Origin: Rehmannia glutinosa
Taxonomy: Eukaryota; Streptophyta; Magnoliopsida; Lamiales; Orobanchaceae
Length of the DNA stretch: 64,000 nt
Direction: 5' to 3'
Assembly: GCA_016081115.2 (NCBI GenBank)
Contig: CM071924.1
Coordinates: forward strand, 93,262,616 to 93,326,615
The notes beneath the pieces were generated by a model. That model was not told the DNA's origin. It saw only the letters and a list, made by a program, of their open reading frames with translations, and did not search any database. Every line of letters begins with the position of its first letter. Within the stretch, counting starts at the first letter, position 1. Made by a program: the position numbers and the translations under genes. Shown here piece after piece: positions 23,176-34,350 of this stretch.

Positions 23176-24419
23176 CTAAATACATGAAATAGATTTTTGA
23201 GTATAGAACCTCTTTAAGTTATGAATGTTCCAAGGCCTCGGGAGCTCCTTTCCTTGCATGTTTTCTAGTCTATATGTTCCCCTGTTCAGCACTTCAATTA
23301 CCTTAAAAGGTCCTTCCCAATTTGCCTCCAGCTTCCCCACATGCTTGGACACTTCCACTTTTTTGAGCACTAGATCCCCTACTTGAAAGCTTCGTTCCTG
23401 GACCCTTTTGTTGTATGCATTTTTCATCCTTCCCTTAGCTGTTTGGATCTGAATAAATGCTTTGTCTCGTTTTTCTTCAATGAGCTCGAGCTCGAGTTCT
23501 CTAGCTTCACTATTGCTCTCAGGCTCGTACCGAGCGACCCAAAGCAAAGTTTCTCCAACTTCTACCGGCACGATCGCTTCCGACCTGTACACTAAACTGA
23601 AAGACGTCTCACCCGTCGAAGTCCGTGGGGTCGTTCGATATGCCCAAAGGACTCCCGGCAACTCGTCCACCCAATACAACTTCGCTTCCTCTAGCCTCGT
23701 TTTTAGGTGTTGTAGAATAATTCTATTTGCGACCTTAGTCTGTCCATTTGCTTGAGGGTTTCCCACCGCTGTAAAATTTTGATTGACCTTATATTCTTCA
23801 CACCACTCCCTAACCTTCTTTCCTTGAAATTGAGTGCCATTATCTGATATTAAGATTCTGGGCGCCCCATACCTACATGCGATATTCTTCCACAAAAATT
23901 CATGACTTCGGTTTCCGTTATCTTGCCTTTGCCTCGGCCTCAATCCACTTAGAAAAGTACTCCAATGCCACAATGATAAATTTCTTCTGAGCTCTAGCCA
24001 CTGGGAAGGGACCCAAGATATCGATTCCCCATTGATCAAAAGGACAAGCAATGGGGATCGTTTCCAATTGGGTCGCTGGTTGGTGATTTAGGTTCGCGTG
24101 GAACTGACACTTCGCACATTTTTTAACAAACTCCATTGTATACTTTGCTAAAGTCGGCCAAAAGTAACCTCTTAGGATCACCTTTCCAGGCTAGTGCCTT
24201 ACCGCCTGAGTGGTTACCACAGTTGCCTTCATGAATCTCCCCCATTACATACATCGCCCTCTCCGGTCCGAGGCACTTTAGCAATGGTCCTCCTACCGAT
24301 CTTTTATACATCTCATTGTCTATCATTAGGAACCGGGACGCTCTAACTTGGACCCTTCTAGCTTTTATCGGGTCCAACGGTAAAACTGCCTTTTCTAGGA
24401 AATTTTTCAAGTCTTCCAT
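23176..24419 (-). pseudogene. Tat integrase, frameshifted, catalytic Glu replaced
   Basis: Three overlapping frames (24419-24123, 24181-23918, 24051-23176) together cover the His/Cys zinc-binding segment (HEGNCGNHSGG and CAKCQFH), the catalytic core and the C-terminal domain. The first acidic residue is in WGIDILGPF and the second in ISDNGTQFQ. The third should be a glutamate 36 residues later, but the codon at 23734-23736 reads AAG (lysine; NGQTKVANR). The C-terminal domain has GPFKVIEVLNRGTYRLENM. Two frameshifts and the lost catalytic residue make it inactive. Confidence 0.88.
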
Positions 24420-24568
24420 CCAATCGATTGGGGTGTCAATTGCACAAACCAGCGCCTCGCTTGGATACTACTCGATGGGACCTTCCTCCACTAACGAGTC
24501 CGGCTGCGTCGCCACCAACACAATCACCTTCCTCGAGCTATTCCCACTTACTGCACTTGCGAAGCGAG

Positions 24569-25096
24569 CTAGAGCATCGGCTCGTTCATTTTCATTTCTT
24601 GGGATCGCTGTAGCTGAAAAAATTCGAACTTTTTCATCAATCGCTTCGCTTTCTCCAAATAGTTAGCCATGGATCGATCCTTGGCTTCAAACGAACCTTT
24701 AACTTGCATTGCCACCAACTGGGAGTCAGTGTAAGCTATCAACTTCTTCACATTGCACTTCTGCGCCATTTTTAATCCTGCCAACAGAGCTTCGTATTCG
24801 GCCTCGTTGTTTGTCACCTCGAATTCGAGGCAAAGTGCCACTTCCACCTCGAATGAATTAGGCTTCTGTAACAAGATCCCGGCTCCGCCTCCAGTAGCCA
24901 CCGCCGACCCATCCACATGCAGTAGCCATGTCACTTCCTCTTTTTGAACTTCCATTTCCAACCCACTTGCTTCGTTAACGAAGTCAGCCAGGACTTGAGC
25001 CTTCACAGCCATTTTACTTTGATATTTAATATCAAATTCCCCCAATTCCACGGACCATTTTACTAGGCGACCTGACAGCTCCGGTTTTTCTAACAC
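24569..25096 (-). pseudogene. Second (archaeal-type) RNase H domain of the Tat element
   Basis: Contains WLLHVDGSAVATGGGAGILL, NNEAEYEALLAGLKMA and AYTDSQLV, the D-E-D core of an RNase H. It lies between the retroviral-type RT/RNase H and integrase. A second RNase H at this place is characteristic of the Tat lineage of Ty3/gypsy. Frame breaks separate it from both neighbours. Confidence 0.85.
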
Positions 25097-25214
25097 TTGT
25101 CTCAGTGGTTGATTTGTGAGGACAATAATCTAATGAGATTGGAAGTAAGGTCGCAACTTCCTAGCTGATACTACCAAGGCTAGAGCCAGCTTTTCGGTTT
25201 CTAGATACCTCTCT

Positions 25215-27169
25215 TCAGCTCCCTGCAACAACTTGCTCGTAGTAAACTGGGCGATGAACTCCCTCTTCGTCTCGCACCAACACCGAGCTCACGGCTCGCT
25301 TCAAAACGGCTAGGTATAAAAATAGAGCCTCTCCTTTTTTAGGTTTGGACAGTAAAGGTGGAGACGTGAGATATCCTTTCAAATCTTCAAACGCCTTCTC
25401 ACATTCCTCTGTCCATTGAAAATTCTTCATGTTCCTCAAAGTGTTGAAAAAAGGAAGGTTGCAGTCAGCTGACCTCGAAATGAACCTGTTCAACGAGGTA
25501 ATTTTTCCCGTAAGCTGTTGTACTTCATTGACCGTTCTAGGTGAACTCATTTCCATTATAGCTTTTATCTTCTCTGGGTTCGCTTCGATCCCCCTCTCGT
25601 GCACCATGAAGCCCAAAAATTTTCCACCTCGCACTCCGAAGGTGCACTTCGCCGGATTCAGTTTCATACCATAGGCTCGCATTATTTTGAAAGCCTCCCT
25701 CAAATGCTCAAGGTGATCCTCTTCCACCACGCTTTTTACCAACATATCATCAACATACACTTCCATTGATTTGCCAATTTTCTCTCTAAACATGAGGTTG
25801 ACTAACCTCTGATAAGTAGCCCCCGCGTTCTTTAGCCCAAACGGCATTACCATGTAACAATAAACCCCGTTCTCTATCACAAATGAGGTCTTGTCCCTAT
25901 CTTCCTCCGCCATATAAATTTGGTGATACCCTTGGTATGCATCCATCATGCTAAGCAAGGCACATCCTGCTGTGGAGTCCACCAAGAGGTTGATACCAGG
26001 TAGGGGTAGGGATCTTTGGGGCATGCCTTATTCAGATCTGTAAAGTCTGTGCACATCCTCCATTTTTTGTTAGCCTTGGGCACTACAACTACATTTGATA
26101 ACCACTTAGTGAACTGAATTTCCACAACATATCCCGCTTCCAATAATTTGTTCACCTCGTTTTCTATAATTTTGTTTCTCTCGCTTCCAAAGCTTCGCTT
26201 TTTCTGCTTCACTGGCCTCGCTAACGGATCCACATTCAATCGGTGAACCATCACCTCGGGGTCTATGCCTTGGAAATCAGAAGGTTTCCAAGCAAAAATG
26301 TCCACGTTCTCCCTAAGAAATTGAATCATCAATACTTCTAGCTTCGAGTCTATTTGCGACCCTATCTTAGTGAATTTATCCGGGTCACCTGGATCGAGCT
26401 CAATCACTTTGTACTGCTTTGTTGGCTCAACCCTATATTCCGCCATTGTCCTAACTTTTTTAACCTTCTCCTTTTCTTTTTTACTCAGCCCTGCTTCCTC
26501 TTCGCGTGTTATTTGCTTTATAGTTCTCACTTCTCTCCCTTCCTTCTTCTTTTTTAGGGAAACATTATAGCATTCTCTAGCCGCCTTCTGATCACCTCGT
26601 ACTTCGCCTACCCCTCCTGATGTAGGGAACTTCATCTTCAAGTGACAAGTGGACACCACAGCTTGAAATTGATTCAGTCCGGGTCGCCCCATGATCACAT
26701 TATAAGCAAATGGGGCGTCTACTACCAGGTACTTGATCATGATTATCTTTCGGCACGGCGCTTCGCCTAGTGAGGTGGGGAGATCAATGGTCCCTAGGGG
26801 AACCACTTCGCTTCCTCCGAACCCCATCAACGGTGTGTCAACCGGACGTAAGGCAGTTACATCTAGTTCCATCTTCCTCAAAATATGCATAAATAATATA
26901 TCCGCCGAGCTCCCATTGTCCACCAAGACTTTTTGCACGGCAAAGTTGGCGATATCCATCGTGATTACCGTCGGGTCATTTTGGCCTGCCTCGACTCCCG
27001 CGAGGTTACGACCATCGAACGTAATACGGCTAGAATTTTGGACACTCATGACCTTCAGTTTCCTCTTAGAATCATGGGTGAGGTTACGCGCATGCTTCCT
27101 TCTCGCACTCTGTGAATCACCTCCACTAGGACCCCCTGCTATCATATGTATAACTCCCCTACGAGGCAA
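25215..27169 (-). pseudogene. Tat protease and reverse transcriptase/RNase H region
   Basis: Two overlapping frames. 27169-25946 holds the aspartic protease (VLVDNGSSADILF) and the start of RT (WRMCTDFTDLNKACPKDPYP). 26024-25215 continues RT with YCYMVMPFGLKNAGATYQRL, the polymerase motif VYVDDMLVKS and the first RNase H start (LYLAVLKRAVSSVLVR). A frameshift lies in the overlap at about 25980. Sequence upstream of the protease (zinc knuckle, gag) is absent, because the Athila LTR begins 26 bases beyond the frame. Confidence 0.9.
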
Positions 27170-27462
27170 GTTATCTTCTTCCTGATTTTGCCTAGTGATA
27201 AGTGTGAATTTTACATGTGTTTCGATGTGTATTTCGAGCTATAATGATAAGTAAACATGCATATACTCGCGTTAAATGTTACATATTCACTCCTTGTGGA
27301 AAAGTTATTACACTTTGCTTATTTTGTAGAAATTTCATGATATTTGAAGCTAATTGAATAAGAATATGAGGAAAGCAAAGTAGAAACGCGGAGAATTGAG
27401 TGGATATACGAAACATGAAGCCTAAAAAGAGCGAAAGTTGAGCGTTCACGGAAGAAACAGGG

Positions 27463-27711
27463 GGCACACGGGTTAGGCGTGCCTCAAGCCACCACCCGTG
27501 CACCCCGTATAAGGTTGATTGAAGGCTGCGGCATGGCGCACGGGTAGCCCATGCATGGGCGCACCACCCGTGCGCCCCCTGAGAGTCGAGGATATCTCAC
27601 CCAGTGGCGCACGGGTAGGCCGTGCTCAAGCACCACCCGTGCGCCCTACGAGAGTTGGGGTATTCCGAGGGTGGCGCACGGGTAACCGTGCGTGGCGCAC
27701 CACCCGTGCGT
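27463..27711. repeat. Cluster of four GC-rich imperfect palindromes in LTR1
   Basis: At 27463-27506, 27535-27578, 27605-27645 and 27672-27711 the pattern gcgcacgggt ... acccgtgcgc (or close variants) repeats with about 70-base spacing. Each can fold into a long hairpin. They lie in U3, upstream of the TATA box, and recur in LTR2. Confidence 0.88.
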
Positions 27712-27758
27712 CTGCGTTGGAATCCCATGTCTGACATTAAGCCCTAAACATGATGGGG

Positions 27759-27770
27759 TATATAAAAAGG
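27759..27770 (+). promoter_or_regulatory. TATA box of Athila LTR1
   Basis: tatataaaaagg, followed within 35 bases by a G-rich leader. LTR2 has tataaaaagg at the equivalent place (36604), preceded by a small change. Confidence 0.65.
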
Positions 27771-28714
27771 CTTTTGGGGGCGCACACGGGAGGAATTCGG
27801 CATTTTTGGGATCTACAACACAAGACAAGAGTCAACTCTTGGAAGGAGACATCAAGGAGATAATCGGGTTGCATCGGAGCTTGAAGAACGGAGATACATC
27901 GAGAGATTGTCGGCGTTCCTAAGTTTTCTTGCTTCTCTTTTAGTTTCACTCTTTTAGTTTCATTTGTAATGACTTTGAACACTTTGTGTGTAAGTTGTTT
28001 AATCATGTGTAGCTAAACTCAAGTGATTTTAGGGTTTTGGAAGTAGATTAATGAACTCTTGTTGAATGTTTTAATCTTAGTTGAAGTTATTGTCTTGAAG
28101 CCTATTTGAGTACTTTGTTCTTATTCTTGTTTTATCACTTGGCCAATGATTTAACTTGTTTGATATATTGATTCGTAATTCGAGAGATGAGTTTCAATAT
28201 TAGATCTTGAGTACTTGACATGAATATTTGCATGAATCGAGAGGTTTGCGAATATTGTGAGGACATTTGATCTTTGATGCTTTTGGGAGTTGTGTATCTA
28301 TTGTTGAGTAGAGATGCTAGCATGGATATTTCAATCTACGTTTTATATACATCTCGAGAGGGGGGATAAAATAGCTTTGTGATCATCTTATAGGAATATT
28401 GATAATAACCTTGGCTTTGATTTAATCGGACAACAAGAGAATTATTAATCGAAACCTTAACTCGGAAATCTATTTCATCATCTTGATACTTCTTTCATTT
28501 GTGTTATCTTATTTTCGTGTTTTAGTGATTTAAATTGTCTTAATCTCAAAACAACAACCATCAAATATTGATCGTCTAAATAAAAGTAAAACTATCTTGG
28601 TTCAATACTTAGCTTTATTGATTTATTAGTCTCCGTGGATACGACCTTGCTACCCTATTCGATAACGAACACCGTACACTTGCGGTGAAGCTAAAAATAT
28701 AGCGAACAAGTTTT

Positions 28715-28732
28715 TGGCGCCGTTTAAGGGAC
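28715..28732 (+). other. Primer-binding site of Athila copy 1
   Basis: tggcgccgtttaaggg, six bases after the LTR end. The TGGCGCCGTT start is the usual Athila primer site, taken as tRNA-Asp complementary. Copy 2 has tggcgccgttgtcggg at 37555, so this copy is altered in its second half. Confidence 0.75.
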
Positions 28733-28859
28733 TAATACAATTTTTGGTGCTAATATTGCGATAGATAGAATTATTCTTAATTTAGACATTTTTCTTTATT
28801 ATTTATTTTGTTTTTTGTGTGACTTGAATTCCACATTATTTGACTTGTTTCTTCTAGTT

Positions 28860-30723
28860 TGGTCCAGGTAGTGTATGAACACGCGCTCCCAGCGGGGACT
28901 TAATACCGCTCATACAGGAAGTTGAGGCTTTCGCGAGGAGAATCAGTGCTACCACTAGGCGAGTGAAAGACAACACAATCCGATAATGGGAGATTTGAAT
29001 GAGTTACCAATACCGCCAAACAATGGTGGAAACGAGTTACCGATCGGTTCAACGCCAAGCCATTCGTGATTACTTTCGACCACAAACGAATCGTAATTAC
29101 GGTGGTATTGCCCATATTCCCATCAATGCCAACAACTTCGAGCTCAAACCGGCACTAATCAATATGGTGCAACAGAATCGATTGGGGGTTTGCAATGAGA
29201 AGATCCTAACTCTCACCTTGCCCATTTTATCCAAATATGCAATACGATCAAGATGAACGGAGTCTCGGATGACGCCATAAGATTGCGCCTATTCCCATTC
29301 TCTTTACGGGATAAGGCGAGAAATTGGTTGGGTACTTTTGACGCAAGGAAGTGTGAGCACTTGGGATGATTTGAGCCAAAAGTTTTTGTTTAAATTCTTT
29401 CCACCAAGCAAAACTTTGCGGCTCAAAAGTGAGATCACTCAATTCCGACAATTTGACTCGAGCCTTTGTACGAGGCTTGGGAAAGATTTAGGGATTTGTT
29501 AAGAAGATGTCCACAACACGGCTTTCCTGGGAGGATCATGATTATGTTTCTTTTACAATGGTCTAATGGGGCAAACGAGGGCCTTTGTTGATGCCTTGCA
29601 TGACGGGAGGAGCTTTGTTGGCAAGGTTTCCATAAGATGCCTTAAATCTTCTTGAGGAAATGGCCATGAACAGATTACCAATGGCCATCTGAAAGATCCA
29701 ATGTACAACGAGTAGCGAAATCTCGAGAATCGGACCCTATCAAAACATTGTCGGCACAAGTAAGCGGCTTTGACAACTCAATTGAATGTATTTACGAAGG
29801 GGGCGGAAGCGGAATCACGAGCACGGGTAGTGAAGCTCTTCTATATCCGGTGGAAGAGATAAGTTATGTGAATAATAGGAATTTCAGCAATTTAGGAATA
29901 ATTCAAACCCAACGCACTACCATCCAGGGTTGAGAAATCATGAAATTGTTTCCTATGCAAATACAAAGAATGTGTTACAACCTCCACCGGGATTCAATGC
30001 TTCAAGTGGAGGCGGTAATGGGCAAGGCAAATCGTCGTTGGAAGATGCACTCACCTCTTTCATAAATCAATCGAATGCTTTCATGAATGACACGAGGAGC
30101 CGCCTCGCTAAGCAAGACCTTCGGATGGATAAGTTGGAACAACAAGTGACAAGCTCAATAAAGAATCTGGAGACTCAAATGGGTCAATTGGCTACAATTG
30201 TGGGTGGTCAACATCAAAAGGGTCAATTTCCAAGTAATACGGAAATGAATCCTAAGGAACAATGCAAGGCGATTCGTTTACGAGCGGATGCGAATATGAG
30301 GGGCCTAAAGAAAAATCTGGGAATCCGAAACTTTCGGATGAAGCATCTAGGCCAGAAGCAAGAGACTCCGTGATGAAGGATGATATTGAAGAAAATGGGA
30401 AAGAAGAGAACAAAGAGGCGGAACAAACAGGGGCTGAAAAGCTAAAATCATCATCTAGCTCGAATTTATCTAAGTTGCCTATATCTCTCCCCTTTCCTCA
30501 AAGATTTCAAAAGAAAAAGCTTGATGATCAATTTGCCAAATTCCTTGATATATTTAAGAAATTGCACATTAACATTCCTTTTGCAGACGCATTAGAACAG
30601 ATGCGAACTATGCGAAATTTCTTAAAGATGTTATCAAAAAAGCGGAAGATGACAAGCTATGAAAGCGGTGAATTTGTGGAAGAGTGTAGTGCAATTATCA
30701 AAGGAAGCTACCACAAAAACTGA
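28860..30723 (+). pseudogene. Athila gag, copy 1
   Basis: Broken frames contain recognisable Athila gag segments: INANNFELKPALINMVQQN (about 29125), then SDDAIRLRLFPFSLRDKARN (about 29265, in another frame), and KFLDIFKKLHINIPF (about 30540) next to the protease. At least four frame changes occur. This capsid-type protein would package element RNA. Confidence 0.85.
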
Positions 30724-31420
30724 AAGATCCGGGGAGTTTCACTATCCCTTGTGCTATTGGTGGTAATTTCTTTAATAAAGCGTTATGTGATTTGGGGCAA
30801 GTATTAATTTGATGTCTTTGTCCATTTTCGGAAACTTGGATTAGGCGACGTGAAACCTACTACGGTGACATTGCAACTTGCGGGCCGATCACTTACGTAT
30901 CGGGGAATTATTGAAGACGTCTTGGTAAAAGTTGATAAATTTATATTCCCGTGGATTTCTTGGTTTTGGATATGGACGAAGATCGAGGCGTTCACCGATA
31001 CTTGGGCGTCCTTTCTTAGCAAATCCGGCTAAAGCCTTAATAGATGTGCAAAAAGGGGAGCTCACATTACGTGTTAATGATGAGCATGTTTTATTTTCTA
31101 TATATAAGGCAATGAAATTTCATGATTCGGTAGAGAATTGTAATTTTTTGGATATAGTTAGTTCATGCATTGAGGATTATGTTGATCATACATTGTCTAC
31201 AGATGATTTGGAATTTGGTCTAGCCCACTCGTGCTCAATGTCGAGTGTTGTACTTGATTTTGATAACCAAGATTTGTATGACTATGTTTGTGCCTTAGAT
31301 CATATGCGGGAATTACCTAATAGCGCAAGAGGCGAACGCAAAGCGAGAAATAAGGGAGCCAAACTTACAGGAACGCACCACCCATGCGTCCATGCACGGG
31401 TTGCCCGTGCGTGATCTTTG
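30724..31420 (+). pseudogene. Athila protease region, copy 1
   Basis: Follows gag without a gap. The segment after [13 protein letters not shown] (about 30730) should hold the DLGASINLM-type active site, which is interrupted here near 30795. Copy 2 keeps it. Downstream (31040-31330) is an acidic stretch ending in a GC-rich palindrome region at 31370-31480. Confidence 0.75.
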
Positions 31421-31491
31421 AAGGGCGGATGGGACTCTCACGAAGAACGCACGGCCCGTGCGGAGCATGGGCAGCCCGCACGTGAGATGAA

Positions 31492-33050
31492 ATGACAACA
31501 CCACCTCAGGAACTCAAGCAATTACCTGAACACCTCAAATATGCATTCCTAGGGACAAATAATGCAAATCCGGTAATCGTTTCTTCTCTTCTCACTCCTA
31601 CCCAACTTGATAAACTGTTAAAGGTTTTACGAAAACATAAGTCGGCACTAGGATGGTCTATAACTGATTTAAAAGGCATAAGTCCATCCATTGTGATGCA
31701 TAAAATTCGGATGGAAGATGTTTATAAACCATCAGTGCAAAACCAAAGACGACTAAACCCTATTATGCAAGATGTGGTTAGGAAGGAAGTGTTGAAATGG
31801 TTGGATGCCGGGATCATTTATGCGATATCTGATAGTTCATGGGTGAGTCCGGTACAAGTGGTGCCAAAAAAAGCGGGGGGTAATATGATGGTGAAAAATG
31901 AAAATGAGGAACAAATTGCTACTAGAATTGTTAAGGGTGGCGAATATGTATTGATTATAGAAAACTTAATGATGCCACTCGAAAAGATCACTTCCCCTCC
32001 CCTTTATCGATATGATGTTGGATCGTCTTGCAGGTTATGATTATTATTGCTTTTTAGATGGTTATTCGGGTACAATCAAATCATGATTGCGGAAGACCAA
32101 GAGAAAACAACATTTACATGTCCGTATGGCACATTTGCATTCGTCGTATGCCATTTGGTTTATGTAATGCGCCTGCCACTTTCCAACGTTGTATGATGGC
32201 TATATTTCACGATCTTATTGAAAAAGTTATGGAGGTGTTTATGGACGATTTCTCTGTGTTCGGTGATTCTTTTGATAATTGTCTTCACAATCTTTCCTTA
32301 GTTTTGCGGCGATGTGAAGAGACCAATCTAGTACTAAATTGGGAAAAGTGCCATTTTATGGTACGCGATGGCATTGTACTTGGTCATCGAGTCTCTTCTC
32401 GCGAGTTTGGAAGTTGATCGGGCAAAGATTGTAGCAATTGAGAAGCTACCACCTCCCACAAACGAGAAAGCCATTCGGAGCTTCTTGGGCCATGCCGGAT
32501 TTTACAGAAGGTTTATCCGTGACTTTTCTAAAATTTCTAAGCCCTTGAGCCAATTGCTAGAAAAAGATCTTTGCTTTCATTTTTTCCAATGAATGTTTGC
32601 GGGCGTTCGAAATGTTGAAGAAAAGCATTAATGACCGCACCTATACTCGTCGCCCCAGATTGGAGCCAACCATTTGAGCTAATGTGTGATGCAAGCGACT
32701 ATGCTGTTGGGGCTGTTCTTGGTCAAAAGAGGGAAAAATTGTTCCGATCCATCTACTATGCAAGTCGAGCGTTGACAAAGTGCTCATGAGAATTATACCA
32801 CAACCGAGAAAGAAATGTTGGCGATTGTTTTCGCATTCGATAAATTCGATCTTACTTGATCGGGACGAAGACGATTGTGCATACTTGACCATGCGGCTAT
32901 CAAATACCTCTTTGACAAGAAGGATGCGAAACCGAGGGTTGATTCGATGGATCTTATTGTTGCAAGAGTTTGACGCGTGGAAATCAAGGACCGAGAAAAG
33001 GATGCGAGCGTGGTAGCAGACCATCCGTCTCGATTAGAAAATCAAGAAGG
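31492..33050 (+). pseudogene. Athila reverse transcriptase and RNase H
   Basis: 31492-32040 carries the N-terminal part (LGWSITDLKGISPSIVMHKI, SDSSWVSPVQVVPKKAGG). 32058-32417 holds the MPFGLCNAPATFQRCMM and VFMDDFSVFGDSF motifs, the latter being the catalytic FMDD. 32368-32592 has FLGHAGFYRRFIRDFSKIS, and 32640-32780 reads as the RNase H start (FELMCDASDYAVGAVLGQK) in a frame without its own start. At least three frame breaks. Confidence 0.88.
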
Positions 33051-33103
33051 AGCAAAAGGAGGTATGGGATTGATAAAGAGGAGTTTTCGATGAAAGATTA
33101 CTC

Positions 33104-34350
33104 ATGCTTGAGGCAAAGTTCCCATGGTATGCGGACTTTGTCAACTACTTGGCATTTGGAGTTCTACCTCAGGAAATATCACCGTATCAAAAGAAGAAAT
33201 TCTTACATGATGTAAAGTTCTACATGTGGGATGACCCCCTACTCTTTAAGAGGTGCGCGGACAAAATCATAAGGAGATGTGTACCTCAAGAAGAATGGGA
33301 GGGAGTCCTACAACAATGTCACTCTTCACCATCCGGCGGACATTTTGGTCCCACTCACACCGCTTGTGAAGGTATTGCAAAGTGGGCTATATTGGCCCAC
33401 TTTATTTAATATTTGTTATTTGTTTGTGCAACAATGTGACAGTGTCGTGAATGGGAAACATTTCACGGAAGCACGAGATGCCAATGATCAATGTAATTGA
33501 AGTGGAGTTGTTCGATGTGTGGGGAATTGACTTTATGGGCCCATTTCCATCGTCTTCGGGTTATCAATATATTCTCTCGGGTTTGTAGAGTATGTATCAC
33601 GTTGGTAGAAGCAATTCCTTCCAAAACAAATGATGCTCAGGTTGTAATGCAATTTCTTAAGAAAAACATCTTTACTAGATTCGGCACCCCAAGAGCTTTA
33701 ATTAGTGATGGAGGGTCGCATTTTGTAAACAAATTGATGAGCAACTTGTTGGCAAAATATGGGGTCAAACATAAAGTTGCATTGGCATATCATCCACAAG
33801 CCAACGGACAAGCGGAAGTGGCTAATTAGGGAGATCAAACAAATCCTTGAAAAGACGGTAAACATCAACCGAAAGGATTGGGCGTTAAAATTAGATGATG
33901 CTCTGTGGGCATACCGGACTGCATATAAGACACCGTTGGGCACATCTCCATATCAACTTGTCTTTGGAAAGTCGTGCCATTTGCCCGTAGAATTGGAGCA
34001 CAAAGCATTTTGGGCGGTCAAGAAACCGAATCGGATTTTGTAAAGCCGGTGAGGAAAGGTTGCTCCATTTGAATCGGATGGAAGAATTTCGGGATGAAGC
34101 ATACGAAAATTCTCGAATTTACAAGGAAAGAACCAAGAGGTGGCATGATAAGATGATCAAGAAAAGAGAGTTTTTACCGGGAGAACCAGTGCTCTATACA
34201 ATTCACGCCTTAAATTTTCCGGGAAAACTCAAGTCAAGTGGTCGGGGCCATTTGTGATAAAGAAAGTGTTGAATCCACGGGATTGTAGAATTGTTGACAA
34301 AAGAAGGCGAGACTTTCATGGTAAGCGGCCAACGGATTAAGCACTATTTC
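33104..34350 (+). pseudogene. Athila integrase
   Basis: The frame at 33104 has the junction (MLEAKFPWYADFVNYLAFG) and the start of the zinc-binding segment (SSPSGGHFGPTHT). 33497-33829 has RVCITLVEAIPSKTNDAQVV and ISDGGSHFVNK, and the catalytic glutamate in NGQAEVAN, but a frame break then gives a stop at 33827. 33759-34257 continues with [20 protein letters not shown] and [10 protein letters not shown]. The active residues seen are kept; the frame is lost. Confidence 0.87.

Larger units (their letters stand above)
14284..27195 (-). mobile_element. Tat-lineage Ty3/gypsy retrotransposon, 3' part only
   Basis: Reading 5' to 3' on the minus strand: protease and reverse transcriptase (27169-25215), a second RNase H (25096-24569), integrase (24419-23176), a ~115-bp tandem array (23045-17391), an antisense ORF (plus strand, 15094 onwards), a polypurine tract and the 3' LTR (14755-14284). 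The second RNase H, the antisense ORF and the tandem repeats between pol and the 3' LTR are hallmarks of the Tat/Ogre/Retand group. The 5' LTR and gag are missing: the element is cut at 27195, where an Athila LTR starts. Confidence 0.85.
27196..28708 (+). mobile_element. Athila LTR1
   Basis: TG...CA borders (tgataagtgtg to agcgaaca), 1513 bp, near-identical to 36035-37548. A TATA box (tatataaaaagg, 27759) lies downstream of four GC-rich imperfect palindromes (27463-27711). The left neighbour is the cut Tat element; no target duplication can be confirmed. Confidence 0.92.
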
